A DNA stretch of 64,000 nt from Beijerinckia sp. 28-YEA-48 (GCF_900104955.1 NZ_FNSI01000001.1:1770001-1834000); one strand, 5' to 3'; counted from the first letter of the stretch, positions 16,862-25,462 are shown. Translations and numbers: made by a program. The notes: generated by a model not told the origin, from the letters alone.

Positions 16862-18070
16862 TCACGCTCGCCGCGACACCGACCAAGCGACCAATGCCGC
16901 GATCACATTGGCGGCGACGCTGGCGAGGATCGGCAACAGGTAGCTGTGGTTGATATCGAAGATGAAGCCAGCGGCACTGGGGCCGATCAAGGTACCGAAG
17001 GCAACGCTGGTGTAGAGAATGCCGATCAGGCCGCTGACATTGCGGCCGCCAAAATGATCCATCACCACCGCCGGCAGGATGGCGACCCAGCCGCCATAGG
17101 CCGCGCCGAACAAAAGCGCGAAGATCGCCAGGCCCCAGAAATCCGTCGCGAAGACCCAGATCGCCAGCGTCGCCGCCATGCCGATGAAGGTGGCCAGCAG
17201 AAAGGACTGACGGCCCATCCGATCGGCCAGGCCGCCGAGCAGAAAGCGCCCCGCCGTGCTACCGACGCCGATGGCGCCGATGAGCAACACCGCCGAAGAC
17301 TGGCTGATGCCGTGATCGAGCGCATAGGGCACGAGATGGACGAAGGGCACGAAGACGCCGAAGGCGCAGATGAGACAGGCAGCGTAAAGACCGAGGAATT
17401 GCGGTGTGCGCACCGCATCCGCCACGGCGAAACCTTCAATGGTCTTGGCTGATCCGTTGCGCGGCGCGGCATCGCCATCGGGCGCCAAGCCGCGATCACT
17501 GGGATTATCGACAATGAACAGCGCCATGCCGACGCCGACAATCAGCGCGATGATGCCGAGAATAAGATAAGCCTCGCGCCAACCGAGCGAGCCGATCAGC
17601 CAAGCCGCGAGCGGCGGCATGACCAACGTGCCGACACCGATGCCGCTGACGGCCAGGCCCGAGGCAAAGCCGCGCCGGCGCACGAACCAGCGCTGCACCA
17701 CGCCGACGGCCGGCACATAGGCCGCGCCGACGCCGACACCGACGCCAAGACTGTAAGCGGCGTAGACCTCGACAATGGTGCGCGCGAAGCTTGCCAGTAT
17801 AAGCCCCAGACCAACCAGGACCATGCCAAAGACCGCCAGCCGGCGCGCGCCCCAGCGATCCGCCAATGGGCCACTGACGATGCCGAGCGCGAAATAGAGA
17901 AACCCCGCCAGAGAGAAGACGAGCGCGACCGATCCGCGCGAGGCGCCGAAATCTCGCTGCAGGGATTCCATGAAGGCGCTGAACGCATAGGCGCTGCCGA
18001 AACCGACGAAGGTGACGGCAAAGGCCGCCGCGACGACGAACCAGCCGTAGAAGACACGGGATGAGGTCAT
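16862..18070 (-). CDS. MFS transporter of the monocarboxylate/oxalate:formate type
   Basis: A 402-residue, 12-helix carrier. 'GWFVVAAAFAVTFVGFGSAYAFSAFMESLQRDFGASRGSVALVFSLAGFLYFALGIVSGPLADRWGARRLAVFGM' at the N-terminus is typical of the OFA/monocarboxylate porter subgroup. A second motif-A copy 'LGGLADRMGRQSFL' occurs in the C-half. Members move small organic acids. It has no enzyme partner here; the nearest gene, MerR/TipA-type at 18234, is on the same strand but 163 bases away. Confidence 0.88.
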   Translation of the reverse strand: MTSSRVFYGWFVVAAAFAVTFVGFGSAYAFSAFMESLQRDFGASRGSVALVFSLAGFLYFALGIVSGPLADRWGARRLAVFGMVLVGLGLILASFARTIVEVYAAYSLGVGVGVGAAYVPAVGVVQRWFVRRRGFASGLAVSGIGVGTLVMPPLAAWLIGSLGWREAYLILGIIALIVGVGMALFIVDNPSDRGLAPDGDAAPRNGSAKTIEGFAVADAVRTPQFLGLYAACLICAFGVFVPFVHLVPYALDHGISQSSAVLLIGAIGVGSTAGRFLLGGLADRMGRQSFLLATFIGMAATLAIWVFATDFWGLAIFALLFGAAYGGWVAILPAVVMDHFGGRNVSGLIGILYTSVAFGTLIGPSAAGFIFDINHSYLLPILASVAANVIAALVAWSVSRRA

Positions 18071-18233
18071 GAAAGAAAACGGGGTTCGCTGCGACTGAGG
18101 AAGGATAGCGCACCGTAAACCAGAAATCCGTCAGCAGGTGAGCGGCCGGCGCAGGGCAGCCCTGTGCAAGCCAGATTACCCTGCTCGATCAACCCGTCGC
18201 TGGATATGCCGTGACAACCTTCGCAGCCTGCCC

Positions 18234-19169
18234 TTAAGCGGAACGCTGCAACAACACGCCCATGGCGGAGTGAAGCCACATCCACTCGCTGCTGAAAGCG
18301 TCGGACGGATCGTCACCGCGCAGGATGGCCATCAGTTGCTGATAGCGCGTCGAGCGGCCGTAGTTCTTGCGATAATGATCCAGGTGCCATTGCATGAAGG
18401 CTTGATCGGGCGCGCGCCGCATTGCCTGCGCTGATCCAGAGAGCCAGTCGCGCGCGATCTTGAGGCCTACCTCGCCCTCAGGCCGATCGCCCCGCGCCAT
18501 CGCGGCTTGCACGTCAGCGATCGTCGTGTCGGCCGCTTTGGCATAAGCGCCAGGGTCGAACCCTTTGGTCCACATCGCGGCTGTATCGCTCTTCATTTCG
18601 GCGATGAAGGCTTCATCCGAGAACATCGCTGTGATCTCGTTCCAGGCGTCGATCTGCGCGGTCGTCGGCTCGTCGGGCAACGCCGGCGTGGCCGCGTCGA
18701 TCATCTGCCGTTTCCAGGCATCGTCCATATGAGCGCCAGCGGCGATCTTGTCGTAAAACTGCTCGATCGAGGCACGGAATTGTGCTTGCGAAAGATGGGT
18801 CATGGTCCAGAGTCTCCTGAGATCAGCTTCGGTGGGATCCGGCGTGCGCAAGGCGGCTCTCAAGGTAGCGGCAATGCGGCGCTGGGCGATGATTTCCGCT
18901 TCCAGCGTTTGCAGACGCATCTCGAGAACCTGCCGCAGCGGCAGCCGCCGGGCGAGCAGCTTGCGGATGACATCAAGACCGATGCCCGCCTGCCGCAGCG
19001 CCCGGATGAGATCGAGACGAGCCACATCGTCATCGGAATAGATCCGGTAATTATTCGGGGTCCGCAGACGCGGCGGCAGCAGGTCCCGGTCGGAATAGAA
19101 CCGGATCTTGCGCACCGACACGCCGCTGAGCCTGGCCAACTCGCCGATGGTGTAGTTGTTCTCACTCAT
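18234..19169 (-). CDS. MerR-family regulator with a TipA-type ligand-binding domain
   Basis: 311 residues. The MerR winged-helix domain occupies residues 5-75 ('YTIGELARLSGVSVRKIRFYSDRDLLPP...NYRIYSDDDVARLDLIRALRQAGIGLDVIRKLL'), followed by a dimerisation coiled coil near 80-110. The C-terminal 180 residues are helical, with 'FYDKIAAGAHMDDAWKRQM' and 'WNEITAMFSDEAF', as in TipAS-like domains that bind drugs. Such regulators activate resistance or metabolic genes when ligand is bound. A likely target is the flanking MFS or the glutathione transferase genes, which cannot be decided from sequence. Confidence 0.85.
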   Translation of the reverse strand: MSENNYTIGELARLSGVSVRKIRFYSDRDLLPPRLRTPNNYRIYSDDDVARLDLIRALRQAGIGLDVIRKLLARRLPLRQVLEMRLQTLEAEIIAQRRIAATLRAALRTPDPTEADLRRLWTMTHLSQAQFRASIEQFYDKIAAGAHMDDAWKRQMIDAATPALPDEPTTAQIDAWNEITAMFSDEAFIAEMKSDTAAMWTKGFDPGAYAKAADTTIADVQAAMARGDRPEGEVGLKIARDWLSGSAQAMRRAPDQAFMQWHLDHYRKNYGRSTRYQQLMAILRGDDPSDAFSSEWMWLHSAMGVLLQRSA

Positions 19170-19306
19170 GGCGCTGTTCTAGGGTCTCCACCAGGTGGAG
19201 GGTCAAGCGCCTTTCGCGGCGCGCTCGACACAGTTCCCCAAGGCTGCTGACAAATCCTGACGTCAGCAGACTGCTAGGACCATCGCGGATCACGCAGGAG
19301 GGAGCC

Positions 19307-19921
19307 ATGCTCAAATTCTATTTCATGCCATTCACACGATCGACTGGCGTCCACTGGCTGCTTGAGGAGATCGGCGCACCTTATGAGCCCGTGCTGATGG
19401 ACATTCATCAAGCCGGCGGTATCCCCGAAAGCTATCGGGCGATCCAGCCCAACAAGAAAGTGCCGGCGATCGACCACAATGGCACCATCGTCACCGAACG
19501 CGCCGCGATCTGCCTGCATCTCACCGAGGCTTTTCCGCAAGCCGCGCTTGCGCCCAAGCCCGGCGATCCTCTGCGCAGCGCCTTCCTGACCTGGATCGTC
19601 TATTGCGATTCCGTTTTCGATCCCTGCATTGCCATGCACGCCCTGAACATCGCCTACCAGCCGGGCAGCTTCTCCTTCGGCTCGTTCGACGATATGACGG
19701 CCAATCTCGACAAACAGCTCTCGCGCCATCCCTTCGCGATCGGCGACACGTTCACCGCCGTCGACACACAATTGGCGAGCGGCATCTACTACGGCATCAA
19801 CATCCTGAAGGCTCTGCCGTCAACGCCCGTGCTCGCCGACTATCTCGGTCGCTGCATCACCCGGCCGGCATTTCAGCGCGTGATGGAGAAGGAAAGCGCG
19901 TTGCTGCAGAAGCAGGAATGA
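19307..19921 (+). CDS. Glutathione S-transferase family protein
   Basis: 204 residues with an N-terminal thioredoxin-like domain ('FYFMPFTRSTGVHWLLEEIGAPYEPVLMDI', 'NKKVPAIDHNGTIVTERAAICLHLTEAFPQ') and a helical C-terminal domain. The VPAI cis-proline and the 'TERAAI' glutathione-gamma-glutamyl site are in the normal places. It conjugates or reduces electrophiles with glutathione; the substrate is unknown. It is convergent with, and ends one base before, the SMR exporter gene, so it is transcribed apart from the other two transferases. Confidence 0.92.
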   Translation: MLKFYFMPFTRSTGVHWLLEEIGAPYEPVLMDIHQAGGIPESYRAIQPNKKVPAIDHNGTIVTERAAICLHLTEAFPQAALAPKPGDPLRSAFLTWIVYCDSVFDPCIAMHALNIAYQPGSFSFGSFDDMTANLDKQLSRHPFAIGDTFTAVDTQLASGIYYGINILKALPSTPVLADYLGRCITRPAFQRVMEKESALLQKQE

Positions 19922-20254
19922 TCAGGCGGGCGACATTTTCAACGCGACGATTCCGGCGATGACCAGCGCGACACCGCCGAGGCGCAGCGGATGCAGCGCC
20001 TCGCCGAACAGCCAGACGCCCATCAGCACGGTGCCGACGGCGCCGATGCCGGTCCACACCGCATAGGCGGTGCCCACCGGCAACACGTCGAGCGTGCGGC
20101 CGAGGAGATAGACGAAAGCGGCGAGTAGCAGGAGCGAAACCACAGTCCAGCCCGGTCGCGTATAGCCCTGCGTATATTTTATTGAGATCGCCCAGGCGAC
20201 ATCACACAGACCCGCAACGACAAGCCAGAACCAGGCGGCATTCTGTGTCATCAC
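19922..20254 (-). CDS. Small multidrug resistance transporter, Gdx/SugE-like, with Asp at the essential Glu position
   Basis: A 110-residue, four-helix SMR protein. The sequence 'LPVGTAYAVWTGIGAVGTVLMGVWLFGE...RLGGVALVIAGIVALK' and 'ISIKYTQGYTRP' match the guanidinium-exporter (Gdx/SugE) branch. SMR dimers exchange protons for substrate through one membrane glutamate in helix 1. Here that place, D18 in 'VAGLCDVAWA', is aspartate (codon GAT), where Gdx normally has 'LLEVVWA'. It could alter pKa and substrate range. It is the last gene of a three-gene unit; its ATG overlaps the stop of the preceding transferase gene. Confidence 0.9.
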   Translation of the reverse strand: MMTQNAAWFWLVVAGLCDVAWAISIKYTQGYTRPGWTVVSLLLLAAFVYLLGRTLDVLPVGTAYAVWTGIGAVGTVLMGVWLFGEALHPLRLGGVALVIAGIVALKMSPA

Positions 20255-20940
20255 GCCACCCGCGCCAGTTTGAGAAGATGGGCGTCATGATCGACGAGGA
20301 AGGCGCGCAGGTGCTGGGGATACTCGCTCGTCACCGCATCTTGAACACTCGCGCGCGCAGCCAGTGCAGCACGCCATTGTCCAGCACGCGGCAAGTCATC
20401 AAAAAGCTCGGTGCTGGCGATCTCGTCGAAGACATCGAAATAGCGGAAGATCGGCGCGAAGACCGCGTCGACCATGCTGAAAGCCGTGCCGGCGAAATAA
20501 GGACCGTTACCGAGCGCATTTTCGACGCTGGCGAATTTGTCCCGCAGCGCCTGCCGCTTCGCTTCATAGGTCGCCGCATCCTGCGCCGTCTCGAAGCCCC
20601 ACAAGTCGGACAGAACGGACGAGCCGAATTCCATCCAGCCGCGATGGCGGGCGCGCTCCAGCGGGTCGACGGGATGCAAAACCCTGCCCGGCTGGGTCTC
20701 TTCGAGATATTCGCAGATGACCGTGCTTTCGAAGAGCACGGCCTGGCTGCCATCCGCCTGTTCGACGATCAGCAATGGCACTTTGCCAAGGGGCGAGAGC
20801 GCCAGGAACCACGCCGGCTTAGCGGCAAGATCGACCATGCGCCGTTCGAAAGGCACACCCTTCTCCGCCAGGACGATGGCGGCACGCTGCACGTAGGGGC
20901 ACAGGTGATGGCTGACAAGGATGAGTTTCGCCCCGCTCAT
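20251..20940 (-). CDS. Glutathione S-transferase family protein
   Basis: 229 residues. The thioredoxin-like domain starts 'LILVSHHLCPYVQRAAIVLAEKGVPFERRMVDL', with a CPYVQ active-site sequence like omega-class and glutaredoxin-type transferases. It continues with 'LGKVPLLIV' and 'ESTVICEYLEE', then a helical domain. The cysteine suggests thiol transfer or reductive dehalogenation rather than classic conjugation. It overlaps by one start/stop codon with genes on both sides (20937 and 20254), so translation is coupled in the transferase-transferase-SMR unit. Confidence 0.93.
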   Translation of the reverse strand: MSGAKLILVSHHLCPYVQRAAIVLAEKGVPFERRMVDLAAKPAWFLALSPLGKVPLLIVEQADGSQAVLFESTVICEYLEETQPGRVLHPVDPLERARHRGWMEFGSSVLSDLWGFETAQDAATYEAKRQALRDKFASVENALGNGPYFAGTAFSMVDAVFAPIFRYFDVFDEIASTELFDDLPRAGQWRAALAARASVQDAVTSEYPQHLRAFLVDHDAHLLKLARVA

Positions 20941-21563
20941 GCCGCCACCTTAAAACCCTGCGCCAGCATCGCGTCGCGCACCGATGGCCGCGCGGCGACG
21001 CGATCCATCAGGGCGCGCAGGTAGGGAAAGGCCGTGAGATCGACCTTGGTGAATTGCGACCAGCCAACGATGGTGAAGAGATAGGCGTCGGCCGGCGAGA
21101 AATTCAGGCCGAGCAAAAACGGCCCGTTCGTCGCCAGTTGTCCATCCACATAAGCGAGACGCTGGGCGATCTTGTCGCGCGCCACGGCCTGCGCCTGTGC
21201 ACCATGTTCGGGATGGAAAAGCCACGGGCTGTACATCTTGTGCAGCTCAGTGCTGATGAAAACCAGCCATTGCTCCAGCCGAACGCGGGCCAGCGTGCCG
21301 GAGGGAGGCACGATTTTGCTCTCCGGCTCGTAGTCGGCCAGATATTGCATGATAGCGACGCCCTCGGTGATGATGGCGCCATCGTCGAGCCGCAACGCCG
21401 GGACGTAGAGGTTGGGATTGACCGTCGCGTAGTCGACGCCACCGTCGGTAAGGCGCGGCATCTTGCCGAGATCGACACGTTCGAGATCAAGCGTGATGTC
21501 CGCCTCATTAGCGACGATATGCGGGGCGAGCGAACAGGTTCCGGCGGCGTAGTAGAGCTTCAT
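20937..21563 (-). CDS. Beta-class glutathione S-transferase
   Basis: 208 residues starting 'MKLYYAAGTCSLAPHIVANEA', the beta-class signature in which Cys10 can form a mixed disulfide with glutathione. It continues with 'NPNLYVPALRLDDGAIITEGVAIMQYLAD' and a C-terminal helical domain with 'FSPADAYLFTIVGW' (N-capping/hydrophobic staple). An upstream in-frame start would add 25 residues without family similarity. It is the first gene of the operon that faces the LysR gene at 21713, its probable regulator. Confidence 0.93.
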   Translation of the reverse strand: MKLYYAAGTCSLAPHIVANEADITLDLERVDLGKMPRLTDGGVDYATVNPNLYVPALRLDDGAIITEGVAIMQYLADYEPESKIVPPSGTLARVRLEQWLVFISTELHKMYSPWLFHPEHGAQAQAVARDKIAQRLAYVDGQLATNGPFLLGLNFSPADAYLFTIVGWSQFTKVDLTAFPYLRALMDRVAARPSVRDAMLAQGFKVAA

Positions 21564-21652
21564 ATTGGTGGTCCTTTTCCCGGTCCTTGCGATGGCGGCG
21601 CTGAGCAGCGCGGTTCGGAGGGAATATGGAACCGGCATTATCGCAATGCTTG

Positions 21653-21667
21653 TTGGTATTTTGCCAA
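21653..21667. promoter_or_regulatory. Candidate LysR box between the transferase operon and the LysR gene
   Basis: TTGGTATTTTGCCAA has 4-base inverted arms and contains T-N11-A, the usual LysR-type target pattern. It sits 46 bases from the LysR start and 90 bases from the first transferase start, fitting shared control. Confidence 0.4.
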
Positions 21668-21712
21668 TCCTGCTTGCGTGACTGCAAACGACAGCTCTGC
21701 TAAAATTGGCGC

Positions 21713-22618
21713 ATGGAGGACTGGAACGACCTTAAATTGGTGCTCGCGGTGCATCGCGCCGGCAGCCTCATAGCAGCGGCCCGGACGCTGGCTATCGACC
21801 ATTCGACAGCTTTCCGGCGACTCAAGGCGCTGGAAGGCGGCCTTGATGTGCGCCTGTTCGAGCGCCTGCCTGGCGGGGTCTATCAGGCGACGCCGGCTGG
21901 CGCGCGCATGGCGGCGGGCGCCGAGCGGATGGAGGACGAGGCGCTGACGCTCGATCGCGACATCGTCGGCGGCGACCATCGCCTCTCCGGGCAATTGCGC
22001 ATCACCTCGTCGGAAACGCTCGCCTATAGCCGGCTCACCGGCCATCTCGCCGCCTTCCGGCAGGCCCATCCGGGCATCGTCGTAGAGCTGCTGATCGAGA
22101 ACCGGGTGCTCAGCCTGTCACGGCGCGAGGCCGACATCGCGCTGCGGCCGGTGCGACCGAAGGAAGGCGACCTCTGGGGCCGCAAGCTGGCCGATATGGC
22201 TTGGGCGCTCTACGCTGCGCCGGACTATCTCGAAACGCGAGGGCTGCTGCGCGACGCCGAGGATTTTGGCCACCATGCGGTCATCGGCTGGGAAACCGGC
22301 ATGGTCGGGATCGCGGCGGCCGACTGGCTGGCCGCCAACGTGCCATCGGCCTCCGTCGTCTACCGCACCAACAGCCTGGTCAATCAATCGATTGCCGCCA
22401 AGGCCGGCATCGGTCTCGTCTTGCTGCCTTGCTATCTCGGCGACAGCCAGGACGGTCTTGCCCGGGCGATGGCGACACCGATCTCAGAGATCACCGGCGA
22501 GCTCTGGATCGTCACCCATGCCGACCTGAAGCAAACGGCACGGGTGCGGGCCTTTTTCGATCTTGTCGGCGAAGGCTTGGCGCGCGAGCGCGATCTCTTC
22601 GAGGGCCGGCGGTTATAA
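21713..22618 (+). CDS. LysR-type transcriptional regulator
   Basis: 301 residues. The winged-helix domain at residues 1-60 reads 'WNDLKLVLAVHRAGSLIAAARTLAIDHSTAFRRLKALEGGLDVRLFERLPGGVYQATPAG'. The co-inducer domain follows with 'SGQLRITSSETLAYSRLTGHLAAFRQAHPGIVVELLIENRVLSLSRREADIALRP'. It is transcribed away from the transferase-SMR operon with a 149-base gap, the standard layout for a LysR regulator controlling the divergent genes. Its stop overlaps the stop of the PIN toxin gene by 6 bases. Confidence 0.93.
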   Translation: MEDWNDLKLVLAVHRAGSLIAAARTLAIDHSTAFRRLKALEGGLDVRLFERLPGGVYQATPAGARMAAGAERMEDEALTLDRDIVGGDHRLSGQLRITSSETLAYSRLTGHLAAFRQAHPGIVVELLIENRVLSLSRREADIALRPVRPKEGDLWGRKLADMAWALYAAPDYLETRGLLRDAEDFGHHAVIGWETGMVGIAAADWLAANVPSASVVYRTNSLVNQSIAAKAGIGLVLLPCYLGDSQDGLARAMATPISEITGELWIVTHADLKQTARVRAFFDLVGEGLARERDLFEGRRL

Positions 22619-22996
22619 GACAGCATCGATATCTGTACGCGTGAAATCGTCACTGACGTACAGCAGTTTACAGTCGTGTTCCTTCGCAACTTCATAAGCG
22701 AAACAGTCGCCGAAGTTGAGCGATGCCTCGTGCACGCCTTTTCCCCACTTCTCATAAGCCTGGGCGATGCGTCGAGCAGAAGCAGGTGTTATGGAAACAA
22801 CTTCAAAGCCGAGCCCATCTATCAAACGATCCATAGCATCGCCGACATCGCGTCTCGCTGCTACGATGAGCGTTTCCGCGACCGTGCCAGCAGAAATCAG
22901 CAAACGATCTTCGGTCGTTAATGCTGCGATACAAGCGTCTGCTTTCGACTCATTCAAAACGATCGCCATTAATGCGGATGTATCGACAGCGATCAT
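22613..22996 (-). CDS. PIN-domain (VapC-type) toxin
   Basis: 127 residues, the usual size of a VapC ribonuclease. The acidic metal site is formed by D5 ('MIAVDTSAL'), E41 ('AETLIVAA'), D97 ('NFGDCFAYEVAK') and D116/D117. These Mg-dependent enzymes cut tRNA or rRNA and stop growth unless held by the partner antitoxin. The start ATG overlaps the antitoxin stop (ATGA), the standard toxin-antitoxin arrangement. Confidence 0.94.
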   Translation of the reverse strand: MIAVDTSALMAIVLNESKADACIAALTTEDRLLISAGTVAETLIVAARRDVGDAMDRLIDGLGFEVVSITPASARRIAQAYEKWGKGVHEASLNFGDCFAYEVAKEHDCKLLYVSDDFTRTDIDAVL

Positions 22997-23244
22997 TTTG
23001 GCAGACCACCATCGCCATAGAGGAAGTCTTGGCTGCGCGCAGCGCTCGGGCCGGCAATTGCCTTTGCAGAAGCACGCACAGCTTCAAGCAGTGCTCGCCG
23101 CGACTCTTTGTTCGGCACCGTCGTTACGGGAACGAGGCGCACCGCAGCATGGCCGTGCCGGGTCAAAATCACCTCGTCACCAGCCTCAGCTCGACGAACC
23201 AGTTCGGTCAACTGTCCCTTGGCGTCGCTTACGGATATCTGCAT
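22993..23244 (-). CDS. Phd/YefM-type antitoxin
   Basis: 83 residues. 'MQISVSDAKGQLTELVRRAEAGDEVILTRHGHAAVRLVPV' is the DNA-binding and dimerisation part of Phd/YefM antitoxins. The C-terminal stretch with 'AIAGPSAARSQDFLYGDGGLPK' would bind and block the toxin. ATG 23244 is preceded by GGAG, so it is preferred over the TTG at 23268. The pair probably represses itself through the dyad at 23283-23297. Confidence 0.93.
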   Translation of the reverse strand: MQISVSDAKGQLTELVRRAEAGDEVILTRHGHAAVRLVPVTTVPNKESRRALLEAVRASAKAIAGPSAARSQDFLYGDGGLPK

Positions 23245-23282
23245 TGCCTGCTCCAGCGAAAACTCCAACGCCTCATAATTTA

Positions 23283-23297
23283 GACCATTAATTGGTC
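23283..23297. promoter_or_regulatory. Putative autoregulatory operator of the toxin-antitoxin pair
   Basis: GACCATTAATTGGTC is a perfect 5-base dyad (GACCA/TGGTC) with an AT-rich centre, 39 bases upstream of the antitoxin start. This position and symmetry fit a Phd-type operator. Confidence 0.45.
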
Positions 23298-23337
23298 AAT
23301 TTTAACAAGAGCGTAGGTGCGATGCGCGCCTGCCCCC

Positions 23338-24633
23338 TCAAGCTCCTGCGTCGGGCTGAGCCGGCGGTTTCGGCGCGGGCGCGCTCGCCCCTGAGGTAAT
23401 CAGGCGGACGTTGCGGCCGAAGCTGAAATAGGACCAGGTCCAGTCGAACATCACCGACAACCGGTTGCGGAAGTCGATGAGAAAGAAAATGTGGACGAGG
23501 CCCCAGAAGAGCCACGCGAAGAAGCCCTTGAAGCGGAACCAGCCGAGATCGACCACAGCCTCGCCCCGCCCAATGGTGGCGAGGTTGCCGCGATCGACGT
23601 AGCGAAAGGCCGGCAATGTGCGTCCGTCCAGCCGCGCCGCAATCACGCTGGCAACATAGCCGCCCTGCTGTTTTGCGCCCGGCGCGATACCTGGCACCTG
23701 CTTGCCGTCGGGCCCCAGCACCCTGGCAGCATCGCCAATGACGAAGATGTCGGGATGGCCCGGCACCGACAAGTCGGCTGCGACCTCGACCCGACCGGCG
23801 CGATCGAGCGGCACGTCGCCCCCAAGCCAGACGCCGACTGGCGAAGCCCGGACGCCAGCGGCCCACACAATGGTGCGGCAAGGAATGGTTGTTTCACCCG
23901 CCTCGACCCGATCGGGGAAACAGCCCGTCACCGGCAGGTTCACCCGAACATCGACGCCGAGCCGTTCGAGCCCGGCTTGAGCCGCCTTAGCAAGATCCGG
24001 CGTCATGGCCGGCAGCACGCCCGCCCCGGCCTCGATCAGCACCACCCGCGCCGATTTCGGATCGATATTGCGGAAATCGTCGGCCAGAGTATGGCGCGCC
24101 AGTTCGGCGATCGCGCCGGCCATTTCGACGCCGGTTGGACCCGCGCCGATGACCACGAAGGTCAGGAAGGCCTCGCGGATCGCGGCATCGGTTGCCAGTT
24201 CCGCGTATTCAAAGGCCTCCAGAATGCGGCGGCGGATGGCGGTGGCATCATCGAGGGTTTTCAGGCCCGGCGCGACGTCGGCCCATTCGTCATGGCCGAA
24301 ATAGGCATGGGTGGCGCCCGTCGCCAGGATCAGCGTGTCATAGGCGATCTCGCCAGCCTGGCGGCCCTGCACCACCTTGCGGGCCTTATCGATACCGGTG
24401 ATCTCGTCGAGCAGCACGGTGGCATTGGCCTGGTGCCGGAGGATCGCCCGGATCGGCTGAGCGATCTGTCCGGGCGACAATGCCGCCGTCGCCACCTGAT
24501 AGAGCAAGGGTTGGAACAGGTGATAGTTGCGCCGATCGATCAGAATGACGTCGACAGGCAGCTTGCGCAGCGCCTTGGCGGCCGCCAGACCGCCAAAACC
24601 ACCGCCTGCGATGACGACACGTGGCCGCGTCAT
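23338..24633 (-). CDS. Type II NADH:quinone oxidoreductase (NDH-2-like)
   Basis: 431 residues. The FAD-binding Rossmann motif is 'VVIAGGGFGGLAAAKALRKL'. 'RRNYHLFQPLLYQVATAALSPGQIAQPIR' is the NDH-2 signature around the quinone site. The NADH-binding fold follows with 'VIGAGPTGVEMAGAIAEL', then 'ILATGATHAYFGHDEW', 'VIGDAARVLG' and 'APGAKQQGGYVA'. The C-terminal amphipathic stretch with 'WLFWGLVHIFFLIDFRNRLSVMFDW' would attach it to the membrane. It passes electrons from NADH to quinone without pumping protons. It is a single gene, divergent from riboflavin synthase. Confidence 0.92.
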   Translation of the reverse strand: MTRPRVVIAGGGFGGLAAAKALRKLPVDVILIDRRNYHLFQPLLYQVATAALSPGQIAQPIRAILRHQANATVLLDEITGIDKARKVVQGRQAGEIAYDTLILATGATHAYFGHDEWADVAPGLKTLDDATAIRRRILEAFEYAELATDAAIREAFLTFVVIGAGPTGVEMAGAIAELARHTLADDFRNIDPKSARVVLIEAGAGVLPAMTPDLAKAAQAGLERLGVDVRVNLPVTGCFPDRVEAGETTIPCRTIVWAAGVRASPVGVWLGGDVPLDRAGRVEVAADLSVPGHPDIFVIGDAARVLGPDGKQVPGIAPGAKQQGGYVASVIAARLDGRTLPAFRYVDRGNLATIGRGEAVVDLGWFRFKGFFAWLFWGLVHIFFLIDFRNRLSVMFDWTWSYFSFGRNVRLITSGASAPAPKPPAQPDAGA

Positions 24634-24745
24634 GAAGATCCTTCCACGATTGTCCCTCGGCCGTCATGCTAGCACGACCGGGTGCGTCGCGCGCCGGTTT
24701 GTGCTTTAAGGCGGCCCAGAGAGACTGAAACCGACAGGACACAGC

Positions 24746-25462
24746 GTGTTTACAGGCATTATTCAGGGCATGGCGACCATCGACGCCATCGACGATCACG
24801 ACGGCATTCGGACCTTCAAGCTGCAATTCCCCGAGGGTTTTAGCGAGGGACTGGCCATCGGCGCGAGCGTGTCGGTGGACGGCGTCTGCCTGACGGTGAC
24901 CAAGCTGCTCTCGGCCGATAGCGCCAGTTTCGACGTCATCCTGCAAAGCCTCAATGTCACCACCCTGGACGAGGTGGCGGCCGGCGCCCGCGTCAATATC
25001 GAGCGAGCCGCCAAGGACGGGGCCGAGATCGGTGGCCATCCGATGTCGGGCCATATCGATTTCTCGACGCCGATCGAGAGCGTCGCCACGGCCGAAGGCA
25101 ACAAGCTGTTGCGCATCGCCATCCCACAGGCGTTCCGCCGCTACATTTTCCCGAAAGGCTATATCGCCATCAATGGCGCGAGCCTCACCGTGTCGGAAGT
25201 CAACAAGAACGAAGGCTGGTTCGAGGTCTGGCTCATTCCCGAAACGCGGCGCATGACCGTCTTCGAGGAAAAGAAGGCGGGCGATCACGTCAATATCGAG
25301 ATCGAACGCAACACCCAGGTGGTCGTCGACACCATGCGCGATGCGGTGCAGGAAAGCCTTGGCAAACTGCAGCCGGTGCTCGAAGCGCTGCTCGCCGAAA
25401 AGGGCCTGAAGCTCGAAGACTTCATCCAGGCCCCGCCGCAGATCGAAGCGAAACCTAAGTAG
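24746..25462 (+). CDS. ribE: Riboflavin synthase (alpha subunit), long form
   Basis: 238 residues with two lumazine-binding domains. It begins 'FTGIIQG' from a GTG start. The two halves carry 'VDGVCLTV' and 'INGASLTV', and 'EIGGHPMSGHID' lies at the domain junction. The enzyme joins two molecules of 6,7-dimethyl-8-ribityllumazine to make riboflavin. The sequence 'FEVWLIPETRRMTVFEEKKAGDHVNIEIERNTQVVVDT' and the extra C-terminal 20 residues resemble the paralogous 'riboflavin synthase subunit alpha' group of Vibrio and Shewanella more than the E. coli RibC type. No other rib gene adjoins and no FMN riboswitch is visible upstream. It may be a second copy. Confidence 0.9.
   Translation: MFTGIIQGMATIDAIDDHDGIRTFKLQFPEGFSEGLAIGASVSVDGVCLTVTKLLSADSASFDVILQSLNVTTLDEVAAGARVNIERAAKDGAEIGGHPMSGHIDFSTPIESVATAEGNKLLRIAIPQAFRRYIFPKGYIAINGASLTVSEVNKNEGWFEVWLIPETRRMTVFEEKKAGDHVNIEIERNTQVVVDTMRDAVQESLGKLQPVLEALLAEKGLKLEDFIQAPPQIEAKPK

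Noticed and set aside
21564..21712. Guanidine riboswitch upstream of the transferase-SMR operon
   Set aside because: No ykkC, mini-ykkC or ACGR-loop pair is visible; the leader has a LysR-type box instead.
24634..24745. FMN riboswitch before riboflavin synthase
   Set aside because: The 112-base leader lacks the conserved RFN core and is too short for the six-stem structure.
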